NCBI RefSeq assembly: GCF_003313335.1 | Contig: NZ_QMHP01000001.1 | Span: 124,001-188,000, forward strand | Reading direction: 5' to 3' | DNA length: 64,000 nucleotides | Source: Pedobacter zeaxanthinifaciens | GTDB lineage: Bacteria > Bacteroidota > Bacteroidia > Sphingobacteriales > Sphingobacteriaceae | Shown: piece after piece, positions 26,028 through 34,128 of the stretch | How positions within the stretch are numbered: the stretch's first letter is position 1 | Layout of the letters: each line of letters opens with the position of its first letter | Program-made: the position numbers and the translations under genes | Notes under the pieces: model-generated | What the model was told of the DNA's origin: nothing | The model's input: only the letters and a program-made list of their open reading frames with translations | Database searches by the model: none

Positions 26028-26846
26028 ATGTTGTTAAAAGAGATCAAACCGAGCCCGCAGGTAGCTGAATTTGTCAGACTATACCGCATCATTGATTTCA
26101 CATTTCCTGACAATGGGCCTATTCCTCCAAAATTGTACACCCCCAGACCAGAGCATTGCCTGCAGTTTTTTCTAACCCCTACCAACATTGATGTGATCGG
26201 AAAGCATACCAGTATTCAGCCAAAAAATGCATTACTTTCCGGGCAGCATACTTTTGTGAATAGCAGGACGGTATACAGGAATTTTCTGTCGCTACAGGTT
26301 GTTTTTGTGCCAGGGGCACTGTATCGTTTGTTTGGCCTTTCTGCAGTTGAATTAACAGATCACTTCATCGAGGCTGAGGATATTTTTGGCCTTGCAATAG
26401 AAGAAATAACACAGCGCCTTTACGATGCTGCCGGCCATCAGGAGATGATCGATATTGTTGAGGAATTCATCATGAAATTGGCCAGAAATACTAAACGTGT
26501 TGTTGCAGCTATTGATTTGGTTGCCCAACAAATGCTTAGTCTAGGTAGTTCGCTGGATGATTATGTCTCTGCTGCATTTCTTTGCCATCGCCAGTTTGAC
26601 CGTCAGTTTATCAGAGGAATGGGGATTACGCCCAAGGAATATTTGAGGATCGTAAGGTTTGACCAGGCCTTCAGGATGAAAAATGCTTCGCCGCAAATGA
26701 GCTGGTTCAACATTGCCATCGCCTGTGGCTACTATGACTACCAGCATCTCAGTAAAGATTATAAGTCTTTTACCGGATATTCCCCTTCCAAATTCTTCGC
26801 CATGGATTCTCCCGAACGACAACTTGGATCGGAAGAGATTTATTAA
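26028..26846 (+). CDS. AraC-family transcriptional regulator
   Basis: A 272-residue protein. The N-terminal half (EIKPSPQVAEFVRLYRIIDF, then YTPRPEHCLQFFL) resembles the DUF6597 domain found in many Bacteroidota AraC proteins, with YRLFGLSAVELTDHF before residue 115. The C-terminal half (about 165-265) holds the two-helix-turn-helix DNA-binding domain: CHRQFDRQFIRGMGITPKEYLRIVRF and IAIACGYYDYQHLSKDYKSFTGYSPSKF, both with the expected aromatic residues. The gene stands between the two secreted operons and may control the cupin gene downstream, 64 bases away. Its ligand is unknown. Confidence 0.92.
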   Translation: MLLKEIKPSPQVAEFVRLYRIIDFTFPDNGPIPPKLYTPRPEHCLQFFLTPTNIDVIGKHTSIQPKNALLSGQHTFVNSRTVYRNFLSLQVVFVPGALYRLFGLSAVELTDHFIEAEDIFGLAIEEITQRLYDAAGHQEMIDIVEEFIMKLARNTKRVVAAIDLVAQQMLSLGSSLDDYVSAAFLCHRQFDRQFIRGMGITPKEYLRIVRFDQAFRMKNASPQMSWFNIAIACGYYDYQHLSKDYKSFTGYSPSKFFAMDSPERQLGSEEIY

Positions 26847-26910
26847 TGTCCATTTCTTACCACTAAGTTGATGGGTGGATTTTCGACTTTTATACCATCA
26901 AATCACAAAC

Positions 26911-27465
26911 ATGATGAAAAGGAGAAAATTTCTATTGCACAGTTTGGGTGCTACCATGCTCTTTATGCCTGGAAAATCAGCGTTGGCAAAATTTAGGTCT
27001 GATAAAGTACCGTTTAAGGTGTCAGCCGGTAGGGGACGTTTTAACGAGTCGTTCTTATACAAGGGCAAACATCCAAATGATATTAAGATTTCCGGTAAAG
27101 ACACTGACGGGAAGTTGGCCATGTTTGAATACATAGGCTACGATAAGGTTGGTCCCTCGTTGCATGTTCATTTTGACCAGGACGAGGTTTTCTATGTAGT
27201 TGAGGGAAAATATCGGTTTGTAGTGGGGAAGCAAACCATTTTAATGGATGTTGGAGATACTATTTTTTTGCCGCGTAATGTGCCTCATACCTGGATACAA
27301 CTGACCGACATAGGAAAGCTAGTCTACTTTGTACAGCCGGCGGGCAAAGCGGAAGAGTTTTTCAGAACGATGAATAACCTGAAGCAACAGCCTTCCAAAG
27401 AGGAAATTGATAGGATACATGAAGAATGCGGGATGAAAGTTGTAGGGCCACCCCTAAAACTATAG
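26911..27465 (+). CDS. Exported cupin-domain protein with possible twin-arginine signal
   Basis: A 184-residue protein. The ATG at 26911 is chosen over the GTG at 26875. It begins MMKRRKFLLHSLGATMLF, a twin-arginine-like motif (RRKFLL) before a hydrophobic stretch, so export by Tat is possible. The rest is a cupin: motif 1 is HVHFDQDEVFYVVEG, with His, His and Glu as likely metal ligands, and motif 2 is PRNVPHTW with the last His. This pattern resembles quercetin 2,3-dioxygenase-like and related enzymes, but the substrate is unknown. Lying 64 bases after the AraC gene on the same strand, it may be its target. Confidence 0.8.
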   Translation: MMKRRKFLLHSLGATMLFMPGKSALAKFRSDKVPFKVSAGRGRFNESFLYKGKHPNDIKISGKDTDGKLAMFEYIGYDKVGPSLHVHFDQDEVFYVVEGKYRFVVGKQTILMDVGDTIFLPRNVPHTWIQLTDIGKLVYFVQPAGKAEEFFRTMNNLKQQPSKEEIDRIHEECGMKVVGPPLKL

Positions 27466-27508
27466 GCTGTAAAAAGTAGTATCACTGTTGATCTCCATCC
27501 ACAAAAAA

Positions 27509-27545
27509 TCGCATTTTGATAAGCCAAAGTCGCACTTGACTTATT
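27509..27545 (+). promoter_or_regulatory. Predicted LytTR binding site, copy 3 (upstream of secreted operon B)
   Basis: The half-sites are TCGCATTTT (27509-27517) and TCGCACTTG (27530-27538), spaced 21 bases start to start with spacer GATAAGCCAAAG. The second half continues as ACTTATT. It matches copy 2 in about 24 of the first 31 positions. The weak -7 element TAGATTAG (27573-27580) begins 64 bases after the site start. It controls the operon that starts at 27672, with a leader of about 85 bases. Confidence 0.65.
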
Positions 27546-27671
27546 GGAACTTTTGCTTATTAAAATGTGGTGTAGATTAGTAATACAAATTTAGGCTGCG
27601 GTATGATGGTATGTTAAATTAACTATCATTTCATAAAGCTAAATGTTGTCGAAATCTAAATATATAATGAC

Positions 27672-28388
27672 ATGAAGTTCAGTACCTCTTTGCTCTTATT
27701 GCTGTTAATTGTGAACTTTTCTTGGGCACAAAAAAAATGGTTCAGTCTTTATACTGATAGTGCGGTAGAGATGACTGCCGCCACGGCGATGACCAAAAAA
27801 TTTCTGGCCGATGTTCAAAAGGTTAGCCCTGGGACGAATATAAAGGTTGTCCCCATTTTAAACACCACACCATACCTGATTTACTATGACGGTGAAAAGG
27901 GAACGGTAAATCTACCAATTTGGGGTAAGGTAATTGATCCAATAAAGCAGTTTTTTTTCAAATTGGGCGGTAGCGAAACGGAAGGAAAGCGAATATTTGG
28001 GCTGTTTTTTAATGGGTTTTACCTTCCTCACGAACTTGGCCATGCCTTGCAATATACGGTGAAAGGTAAGTTTTCGTCGCCGTATGAAGATGAGGTTTTC
28101 GCTAACCAAATTGCCATATTGTGGTGGCGCAAACAGGGCCGACACAAAGAATTGGAACAATGTTACCAATATGCCAAAAAAATGTATGCCCAATTGCCGA
28201 ATCCGGTTCCGGCAGGGCAGCGGATAGAAGAATATTTCGGTAAAAATTATGAGGCGGCCGCAAAGGATCCATTTGTTTATGGTTACATGCAGTTTGGGCA
28301 GTTTATCAATGTGTATGAAGATCGTTCGCTGCCCAATTTTGACAGTTTTTTGCAGCAGTTCTTGAAACAACAAAGTAATATTAGGTAA
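27672..28388 (+). CDS. Exported protein with HExxH zinc-metallopeptidase motif
   Basis: A 238-residue protein with a signal peptide (MKFSTSLLLLLLIVNFSWAQ). Residues 118-125 are LPHELGHA, an HELGH zinc-binding motif (H120, E121, H124) in which the Glu is the usual catalytic base. A third ligand could be among E139, D140 or E141 in YEDEVFANQIAILWW, typical of the gluzincin layout. I do not recognise a named family; the length is short for a secreted protease. It is the first gene of operon B, one base before the second crystallin gene, so it may process or be regulated by a secreted partner. Protease activity is an inference from the motif. Confidence 0.75.
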   Translation: MKFSTSLLLLLLIVNFSWAQKKWFSLYTDSAVEMTAATAMTKKFLADVQKVSPGTNIKVVPILNTTPYLIYYDGEKGTVNLPIWGKVIDPIKQFFFKLGGSETEGKRIFGLFFNGFYLPHELGHALQYTVKGKFSSPYEDEVFANQIAILWWRKQGRHKELEQCYQYAKKMYAQLPNPVPAGQRIEEYFGKNYEAAAKDPFVYGYMQFGQFINVYEDRSLPNFDSFLQQFLKQQSNIR

Positions 28389-28389
28389 G

Positions 28390-29268
28390 ATGAAACGCTT
28401 GTTGTTTACACTCACCATCGCTCTCTGCGCCCAAATTGCCTTTGCGCAAATTGCCAAACCAGTGGTTTTGCCCCAAAAGTTAGTGTTAGAAAATCCGGAG
28501 ATTATCAAATTCAAGCGCCTAAAGCCCGAGGGCGAGGCTTGGTTTTACGAAAATGCCAATTATCAGGGAAAGAAATTCATCCTAAAACGTGGATTATATA
28601 CCCTCAAAAACCTCGGTATAGATGCTAATGATTTTTTCTCTTCAGCAATTATACCCCAGAATTTGAATGTATTGGTTTTTGAAGATGATGATTGCTTGGG
28701 AGATAATTATAGTCTACAGAGCGATATCGTTTATGAGCTTCCAAGTCCGTCCACATTCAATGCTAATTTTGAAAGGGTACTCATCAAAAGCGGAAAAACG
28801 ACACTGAACCAAGAATTAAGTGGCTATAAAAATATCAACGACAAAATCAGCTCTATTTTGATCTGGTCCGAACAGGATGAAGTGGTGTTTTATTTTGACT
28901 GTAATTATAGTGGCACCAAATTATCTGTAAAACCGGCCAATACCAGATTTACAACGAGCTCATCAAGCGCCTATAATTATGCCTCAGGGGTATGGGGGTA
29001 TAACAATTTGCATAATCAAAGCTTGGCAGATCAAATCAGTTCATTTCAATTGAAAGGGATGGTAGAAAGTGTAACCATTTATTCCAGTGCAGCATATAAT
29101 GTTAAAGATGGTGGTAAGCTAAAAACCATTAGGACAGACGTTCCCTGCCTAACCGATTTGAGTTATACTACTGAAAACAGCCTATTTGTAGGTAATTCCA
29201 ATTGGAACGACAGGATATCTTCGTTCCGCATCCACTTAAAGCTTGGACCTGTCATTATTGAAAATTAA
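28390..29268 (+). CDS. Secreted beta/gamma-crystallin-like protein B
   Basis: A 292-residue exported protein (signal MKRLLFTLTIALCAQIAFAQ). Four crystallin-type calcium-site signatures are visible: NDFFSS (80-85), NDKISS (150-155), ADQISS (213-218, first position Ala) and NDRISS (273-278). The first and third differ from the strict (N/D)(N/D)xx(S/T)S pattern in one position or in residue class. Strands such as AWFYENANYQGKKFIL and VVFYFDCNYSGTKLSV carry the YxxxxFxG-type motif. It begins 1 base after the metalloprotease gene. It shares the NWNDRISS string with crystallin-like protein A, indicating common ancestry. Confidence 0.85.
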   Translation: MKRLLFTLTIALCAQIAFAQIAKPVVLPQKLVLENPEIIKFKRLKPEGEAWFYENANYQGKKFILKRGLYTLKNLGIDANDFFSSAIIPQNLNVLVFEDDDCLGDNYSLQSDIVYELPSPSTFNANFERVLIKSGKTTLNQELSGYKNINDKISSILIWSEQDEVVFYFDCNYSGTKLSVKPANTRFTTSSSSAYNYASGVWGYNNLHNQSLADQISSFQLKGMVESVTIYSSAAYNVKDGGKLKTIRTDVPCLTDLSYTTENSLFVGNSNWNDRISSFRIHLKLGPVIIEN

Positions 29269-29292
29269 GTATAATCGTTAAAATTGAATTGT

Positions 29293-29787
29293 ATGAGAAT
29301 TTTGATCACTGCCTTTTTATTCCTCTTTTTGGTAAGGGCCCAAGCTCAGGACAAAGCTAAAAGCATTGCCGAGGCTCAAGCTAAGATGCAGGCGTTGGCG
29401 GCAAAAATGCAACAGTCTCCCATAAAAGCAAAAGGCAATATCACGTACATTGTAAATGGAAAAACCTACCGGGTAACCAACGGTATCTCCACTGCAATCA
29501 TTAATGGTGAAATTGGAGATATTTCCGATGATAAGCATACCATAGTCATTGGCGATGGCACGGTACGCCCCTTCAAAAAAATGCGCCCCTACAATTGCAA
29601 GGTGTTACAGGTAGTGATAGATGGACTGCCATATGCCAAGCGCAGTAAGTCCAATACGGCAACGATTACTTTCTACGACAGAAAATCCATCAAAGGGAAT
29701 TTTTCAGGCTCCGTATACAATGAGCAGACAAAAAGAACATATGTGGTCTCTGGGGCTTTTGAATTGCACCACATCACGGCAATCTAA
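29293..29787 (+). CDS. Exported protein of unknown function, last gene of operon B
   Basis: A 164-residue protein. The ATG at 29293 is preferred over a TTG at 29284 because it starts the signal peptide MRILITAFLFLFLVRAQAQ directly. The mature part has an Ala/Lys/Gln-rich helix (KAKSIAEAQAKMQALAAKM, about 20-40), then a beta-rich domain (NITYIVNGKTYRVTNG, DDKHTIVIGDGTVRPFKKM, ATITFYDRKSIKGNFSG). No Cys pair or enzyme motif is clear. I recognise no family. It lies 24 bases after the crystallin gene, and the terminator downstream ends at 30122. Confidence 0.7.
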   Translation: MRILITAFLFLFLVRAQAQDKAKSIAEAQAKMQALAAKMQQSPIKAKGNITYIVNGKTYRVTNGISTAIINGEIGDISDDKHTIVIGDGTVRPFKKMRPYNCKVLQVVIDGLPYAKRSKSNTATITFYDRKSIKGNFSGSVYNEQTKRTYVVSGAFELHHITAI

Positions 29788-30165
29788 GATTGGCCCGGCA
29801 TTAAAATTCCTGAAAATATATAGTTTTTCTCACTGCTTCTTACAGGTTCAGTCGCCGATAAAGCTTGCCTGAAATATCATTGGGCATTTGCGGCTATGTT
29901 GGGTCATTCCGCTAAAGTTGGATAGTGTGGTTTATTAACGGTTAAGCTGTTCATAAAAATTAGGTAGTAACGTTTTGAAAGTATGCTATTTATCATTTTT
30001 TTTAAAAACTAATTCAAGTATTAACAATTAAAAACGACAAATAATTCTATCACGGGAAAGTATAAAAGTTAGGTTTATTGGTTGATATAAAAGTCCCACA
30101 GTTTTAATGCCGTGGGACTTTTTAGTGTTTACTGTCCGCTAACAGTTTAATTTAATTCCTCATCA
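29788..30165. other. Intergenic gap between convergent genes
   Basis: A 378-base A/T-rich gap between the end of operon B and the convergent PL12 gene. The only structure I see is the terminator hairpin near its right end. No gene is visible on either strand. Confidence 0.6.
30089..30122. terminator. Bidirectional terminator hairpin
   Basis: An 11-base perfect inverted repeat (AAAAGTCCCAC at 30089-30099, GTGGGACTTTT at 30112-30122) with a 12-base loop. Each strand reads a T-run at the 3' side. It lies between the convergent operon B and the PL12 operon. Confidence 0.85.
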
Positions 30166-32142
30166 TTAAAAAACCTTTTCTTTGATCACCTTGCTTTTTC
30201 CGTTGATATTGATGGTTACGCTTAGTAGGCCTTTTTCCAAATCACAGTCTTTATTTTTAACCAAGCTGATTGCGGGAACTTGATCACCTTGATAAGGGTA
30301 CATGATGCTGATGAATTGGCTATCGCTTGTACTTTCCTTTACTTTTTGGAAGCTAAGTGCAGGTCTGGGCATCTCTTTTTGGTAAAAATAAGATACTTTG
30401 GTTTCCTCCTGTATCAACTTACTTTGGCCGTTAATATCTAAATTTTGGATGAGCAGATTGTTTCCATCTGCATAATTCGTGTTAACAGCTCGCTTTTGTA
30501 CGTTGTAATACGGTTTGCTGTCCTCTTTTAAGTGGAAGTGTTGATCCAAGGTTCCAGTAGTGCTCCCTTTTGCAATATCCACAATGATGAAATACTGTTG
30601 GTCTATAAATAAAACCGTTCTTTGGTGTTGAAGCGAACTGTAACTTGGGTTATTGTAGCTAAGTATAGTTAGGTTAGGCTTGCTTTCCCATTTCAGCAAT
30701 TTAGCATCGGTGATGCGCATATTTTGATTATCAAGCGTAAGGGTGTTGTGCACTCGGGTTTGTCTGAACCAATTACGTTGCTTCGTGATTTCTGCATCGC
30801 CACTGTACACAAAGCAACCTGCATCCGGTGTGAAATTACGACCCTCTTTCCAGAGTTCGAAAGTGCCGTTATCGGGTTGGGCATGAAACTCTCCGGGAGG
30901 ACTTGCTTTTAATACCATTACCGTTGACTTGTTGTCCCAGCCATTTCTAAAGGTGTAAAATCCAGCGTTGGTTAAGCCTTTTGATAGGAAATTAGGCTTT
31001 TTTCCCTGTTCTCCTTCAGTAGCAAAAAAGCGGATACTTTCGTTAGCTGGAAATGCTTTGCTCCATGAGGCAAACTGTTTTTTTCTAGCTTCCTTTTCCA
31101 TCAGCCACGAATCGCCGAACATGGGACTATTGTAATCTGGAAAAGTAAAACTGATAAGCGCCATGATCATATTTTCGATGGTTTGGCTATAGCTGGCTGG
31201 AAATTCTGCTTCGAGCTTCGACATTTTTGCCGCATTGTAAGCCTTTAGGAAAATATCTATGGCTGCCGCGTGGTAAACTGGCGATAGCTCAAACTGTACA
31301 CCATCGGCATACACCTGTTTTTTTATTTCGGTGTTTAGCACTGCAATTCCGCTTTTGCGCCATTGTTCGGCATCGTTAAATTCTGGAAAGAATGCGCCGG
31401 CAAATAAAACCCGTTGTGCCTCAAACAAAAGGTGATTGCCTTTATCGGAATATCTAGGAGGGATGTAGGCTGCCTGTTGATGGTAGCTATTTAAAAACTC
31501 CATTAAGAAAGCAGGTGTAAAGCTAGGCGAATTGAGGAACAGGTTGAAGGTTCCGGGTAGGCTTTGCACACGTTCCGAAACTTCCAACGGTCGCCAAGCA
31601 AACTTGTCATTATCTGAAGATAAGCCGAGCGGATTTTTTCTGTTCCAATCACGGAATTGAAAAATCCATTCTTTGGCGTATTTTTCATCGCCGCTGCTGC
31701 GGTAAGCCAATCCCATGGGCTGCCACCAGGTTACACGGTGTAGCTGCCAGCGCACCTCATTATCTTTTACGGGCCAATATTGCCAGTTGATATCCTTGCC
31801 ATAGTCGAAAAAGCCATAACCTTTTTGAGGTTGAAACTGGTGCAATAATGCCTTTTCAGCTTTTTCCAGATTGGCCTTTCCAATATCCTTGCCCCTGAAT
31901 CTTGCCTCTTCGCCCTGGTTAAACTCTGGATGTTTGATGCTTTTTCTATGACGGAAATAGCTGAGTAGGGCAGTTGCCGCATTGTTATAATCGCCGTTGG
32001 TATAATATTGATTTACTTTTTCCAAGCCTGGGTAGGAGAGATTGAGCAGTTGGAAGCTTTGCTTGGTGATGGGAGCTTCCTGTGCCTTTGCCATTTGTAG
32101 GCAAAAGATAAATATGGTAGCGATTTTAATGATCGTTTTCAT
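30166..32142 (-). CDS. Heparinase II/III-family polysaccharide lyase, PL12 type (copy A)
   Basis: A 658-residue exported lyase. The ATG at 32142 (signal MKTIIKIATIFIFCLQMAKAQ) is preferred over an upstream ATG that would run into the preceding gene. The N-terminal alpha/alpha toroid (about 30-360) holds YGKDINWQYWPV, SDKGNHLLFEA (N236) and FELSPVYHAA (Y290). The C-terminal beta-sandwich (about 380-650) holds GEFHAQPDNGTFELW (H420) and RNFTPDAG. Spacings N-Y 54 and Y-H 130 equal those of the heparinase III residues N240, Y294 and H424 as I recall them. Such lyases cleave heparan sulfate or similar polymers by beta-elimination. It starts 4 bases after the second PL12 gene ends, so both are in one minus-strand operon with GH88. 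Confidence 0.92.
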   Translation of the reverse strand: MKTIIKIATIFIFCLQMAKAQEAPITKQSFQLLNLSYPGLEKVNQYYTNGDYNNAATALLSYFRHRKSIKHPEFNQGEEARFRGKDIGKANLEKAEKALLHQFQPQKGYGFFDYGKDINWQYWPVKDNEVRWQLHRVTWWQPMGLAYRSSGDEKYAKEWIFQFRDWNRKNPLGLSSDNDKFAWRPLEVSERVQSLPGTFNLFLNSPSFTPAFLMEFLNSYHQQAAYIPPRYSDKGNHLLFEAQRVLFAGAFFPEFNDAEQWRKSGIAVLNTEIKKQVYADGVQFELSPVYHAAAIDIFLKAYNAAKMSKLEAEFPASYSQTIENMIMALISFTFPDYNSPMFGDSWLMEKEARKKQFASWSKAFPANESIRFFATEGEQGKKPNFLSKGLTNAGFYTFRNGWDNKSTVMVLKASPPGEFHAQPDNGTFELWKEGRNFTPDAGCFVYSGDAEITKQRNWFRQTRVHNTLTLDNQNMRITDAKLLKWESKPNLTILSYNNPSYSSLQHQRTVLFIDQQYFIIVDIAKGSTTGTLDQHFHLKEDSKPYYNVQKRAVNTNYADGNNLLIQNLDINGQSKLIQEETKVSYFYQKEMPRPALSFQKVKESTSDSQFISIMYPYQGDQVPAISLVKNKDCDLEKGLLSVTININGKSKVIKEKVF

Positions 32143-32146
32143 GGTG

Positions 32147-34114
32147 CTACAGGGTAGTTTTGAGGTGCTTGGTTTGGCCGTTGATGGTGATATTGACATC
32201 AATTTGCCCTTGATTGTAGTTGTTGCCTTTGTTTGCTGTAAGGCTAACTTTTGGCGCAGTTTTTCCCGAAAATGGATACACTATGGTGATGAAATTGGAG
32301 GTTTGCTCAGTGTTCTTCTGCTTTTCGAATACAAAAGCTGGTCTGGGCGTTTCCACCTGATATTGATAGGAAACAAAGCTTTCCTGCGGCGCAAGGCTTA
32401 CAGCATCTTTGTTCAGGTTTTGTATCAATAGGTTATTTCCATCAGCATAGGTGGTGTAAAACAGTTTGTTCTTTTCATCGGTAACTGGCTCACTTTTTTC
32501 CTGAAGATTAAAGTGTATACCTAATTTACCTGTAGCAGAACCTACCGCCCTGTCGATAATTAGGAAATAAGTTTGATCTATAAACAAAAAACTGCGTTGA
32601 TGGCTAAGCGTTTTGTAGCTAGGGTTAGTGTAGGAGAGTAAGGCTACATTATCGTTTGGTTCCCATTTTTGAACCTTGGCATTGTTTTCTATGTTCTCAT
32701 CGTTTAGTGTAAGTGTTTGATGTGCTTTAGTGGACCTATACCAATCACGTTTGGCATTTTCTTGATCGCCCACGTTGGCATAGATGAAACTGCCGGCATC
32801 CGGAGTAAAATTTCTGCCTTTTACCCAAAGTTCAAAATTTCCGTTATCGGGATGCGAATGGAAAAATGCAGGTGGTCCTATCTTAATTTGCATCACTGTA
32901 GCTTTTTGATCTAACCCATTTCTAAACGCATAAAAACCAGCGTTGGGTAGGGCGGTCGACAATTCTTTTGGCTTCTCTCCCAATTTACCATCGCTTGCGA
33001 AATAGGCTATTAGCTGGTTGTTGGGGAATACACTTGCCCATAATTGATAATTTTTGAGCATGGTTTCTTTATTGGTAGCAAAAGAGTTTCCGTAAAGTGG
33101 ATAGGTATAGTCTGGAAAAGAGTACTTATGCACTGCCATAACCATTTTTTCAATGGTATTGCGGTAACTTTCTGGAAATTCGCTAGCTATTCCTAGCGTT
33201 TGTGCCGTTTTTAAAGCGCTCAAAAAGGTTGCAATGGTACCTATGTGATAGGATGTAGATAGTTCATATTGCATGCCGTCCGGTAGCGCTTGTTTTGTAA
33301 TTTCCCTGTTCAGTACCGCTATACCGCTTTTGCGCCATACAGGAGCCTCTTTAAATTCGGGAAAATAGCTGCCAGCATACATCAAATGTAGCGCTTCATA
33401 AAGGAGATGGTTGCCCACATCCGAATAGTTGTGGATAACATAGTTGGCCTGCTCGTGATATGATTTTAGGAACTGCATCAATACGCTAGGCGTAAAGTTG
33501 GGCGAGTTCACAAATTGGTTGAAATAGGTGGCCCAATGGTTCAATCTAAAAGACACCACAAAGGCTTTCCAGGCAAAATCTTTATCATCTGCGTAGGCGC
33601 CCTGCGGATTTTTCTTGATGTAATCCAATAACTGGAAAACCCATTCTTTCGCATATTTTTCATCGCCCGTACCTAAATATGCTGGTCCTAATGATTCCCA
33701 AAACGCGGTACGGTGCAAAAAAGTAGTTAAAATTTGATCTTTTACTGGCCGATATTGCCAGTTGATTTCTTTGCCATAGTCAAAAGTAGGATAGCCGCGG
33801 TGTGGCTTAAATTTGTGCAACAAAATATCATCCGCTAGTTGTAGTGTATTTGCGTTCGGTTTTTTAGCAGGATTAGGCTTTAGTGCCTCCTTTTTATTTT
33901 GGTAATAAGCTAAAAGCAAAGCTGCAGCCTGCTCGTATTTGCCGGAGCTTACCGCTGCATCTACTTTCTCCAAGCCTGTATGCTTTAAATCGATGAAACT
34001 AAAATCATCCTTAGTGATGGTGTACGACTGTGCATACAAACTGGCACAGCTTGCAAAAACTAAGCATAAGAGCGAGATTAATCTTTTGAATTGTGGGATA
34101 ATTTCCATGCCCAT
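32147..34114 (-). CDS. Heparinase II/III-family polysaccharide lyase, PL12 type (copy B)
   Basis: A 655-residue paralogue of the neighbouring PL12 gene. The signal peptide ends near SLYAQ; an ATG two codons later (34108) is an equally good start. The same key residues appear in the same order and spacing: N235 (DVGNHLLYEA), Y289 (YELSTSYHIG) and H419 (FFHSHPDNGNFELW). The C-terminal part keeps RNFTPDAG. Differences from copy A are spread over the whole length, so duplication is not recent. Two lyases side by side may divide the work between sulfated and less sulfated regions or between chain ends; that is inference. It follows GH88 by 14 bases. Confidence 0.92.
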   Translation of the reverse strand: MGMEIIPQFKRLISLLCLVFASCASLYAQSYTITKDDFSFIDLKHTGLEKVDAAVSSGKYEQAAALLLAYYQNKKEALKPNPAKKPNANTLQLADDILLHKFKPHRGYPTFDYGKEINWQYRPVKDQILTTFLHRTAFWESLGPAYLGTGDEKYAKEWVFQLLDYIKKNPQGAYADDKDFAWKAFVVSFRLNHWATYFNQFVNSPNFTPSVLMQFLKSYHEQANYVIHNYSDVGNHLLYEALHLMYAGSYFPEFKEAPVWRKSGIAVLNREITKQALPDGMQYELSTSYHIGTIATFLSALKTAQTLGIASEFPESYRNTIEKMVMAVHKYSFPDYTYPLYGNSFATNKETMLKNYQLWASVFPNNQLIAYFASDGKLGEKPKELSTALPNAGFYAFRNGLDQKATVMQIKIGPPAFFHSHPDNGNFELWVKGRNFTPDAGSFIYANVGDQENAKRDWYRSTKAHQTLTLNDENIENNAKVQKWEPNDNVALLSYTNPSYKTLSHQRSFLFIDQTYFLIIDRAVGSATGKLGIHFNLQEKSEPVTDEKNKLFYTTYADGNNLLIQNLNKDAVSLAPQESFVSYQYQVETPRPAFVFEKQKNTEQTSNFITIVYPFSGKTAPKVSLTANKGNNYNQGQIDVNITINGQTKHLKTTL

Positions 34115-34128
34115 GATGATTTGATGTG

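Noticed and set aside
32042..32431. Plus-strand open frame opposite the PL12 pair
   Set aside because: Both PL12 genes on the other strand have full catalytic motifs here; this is a shadow frame.
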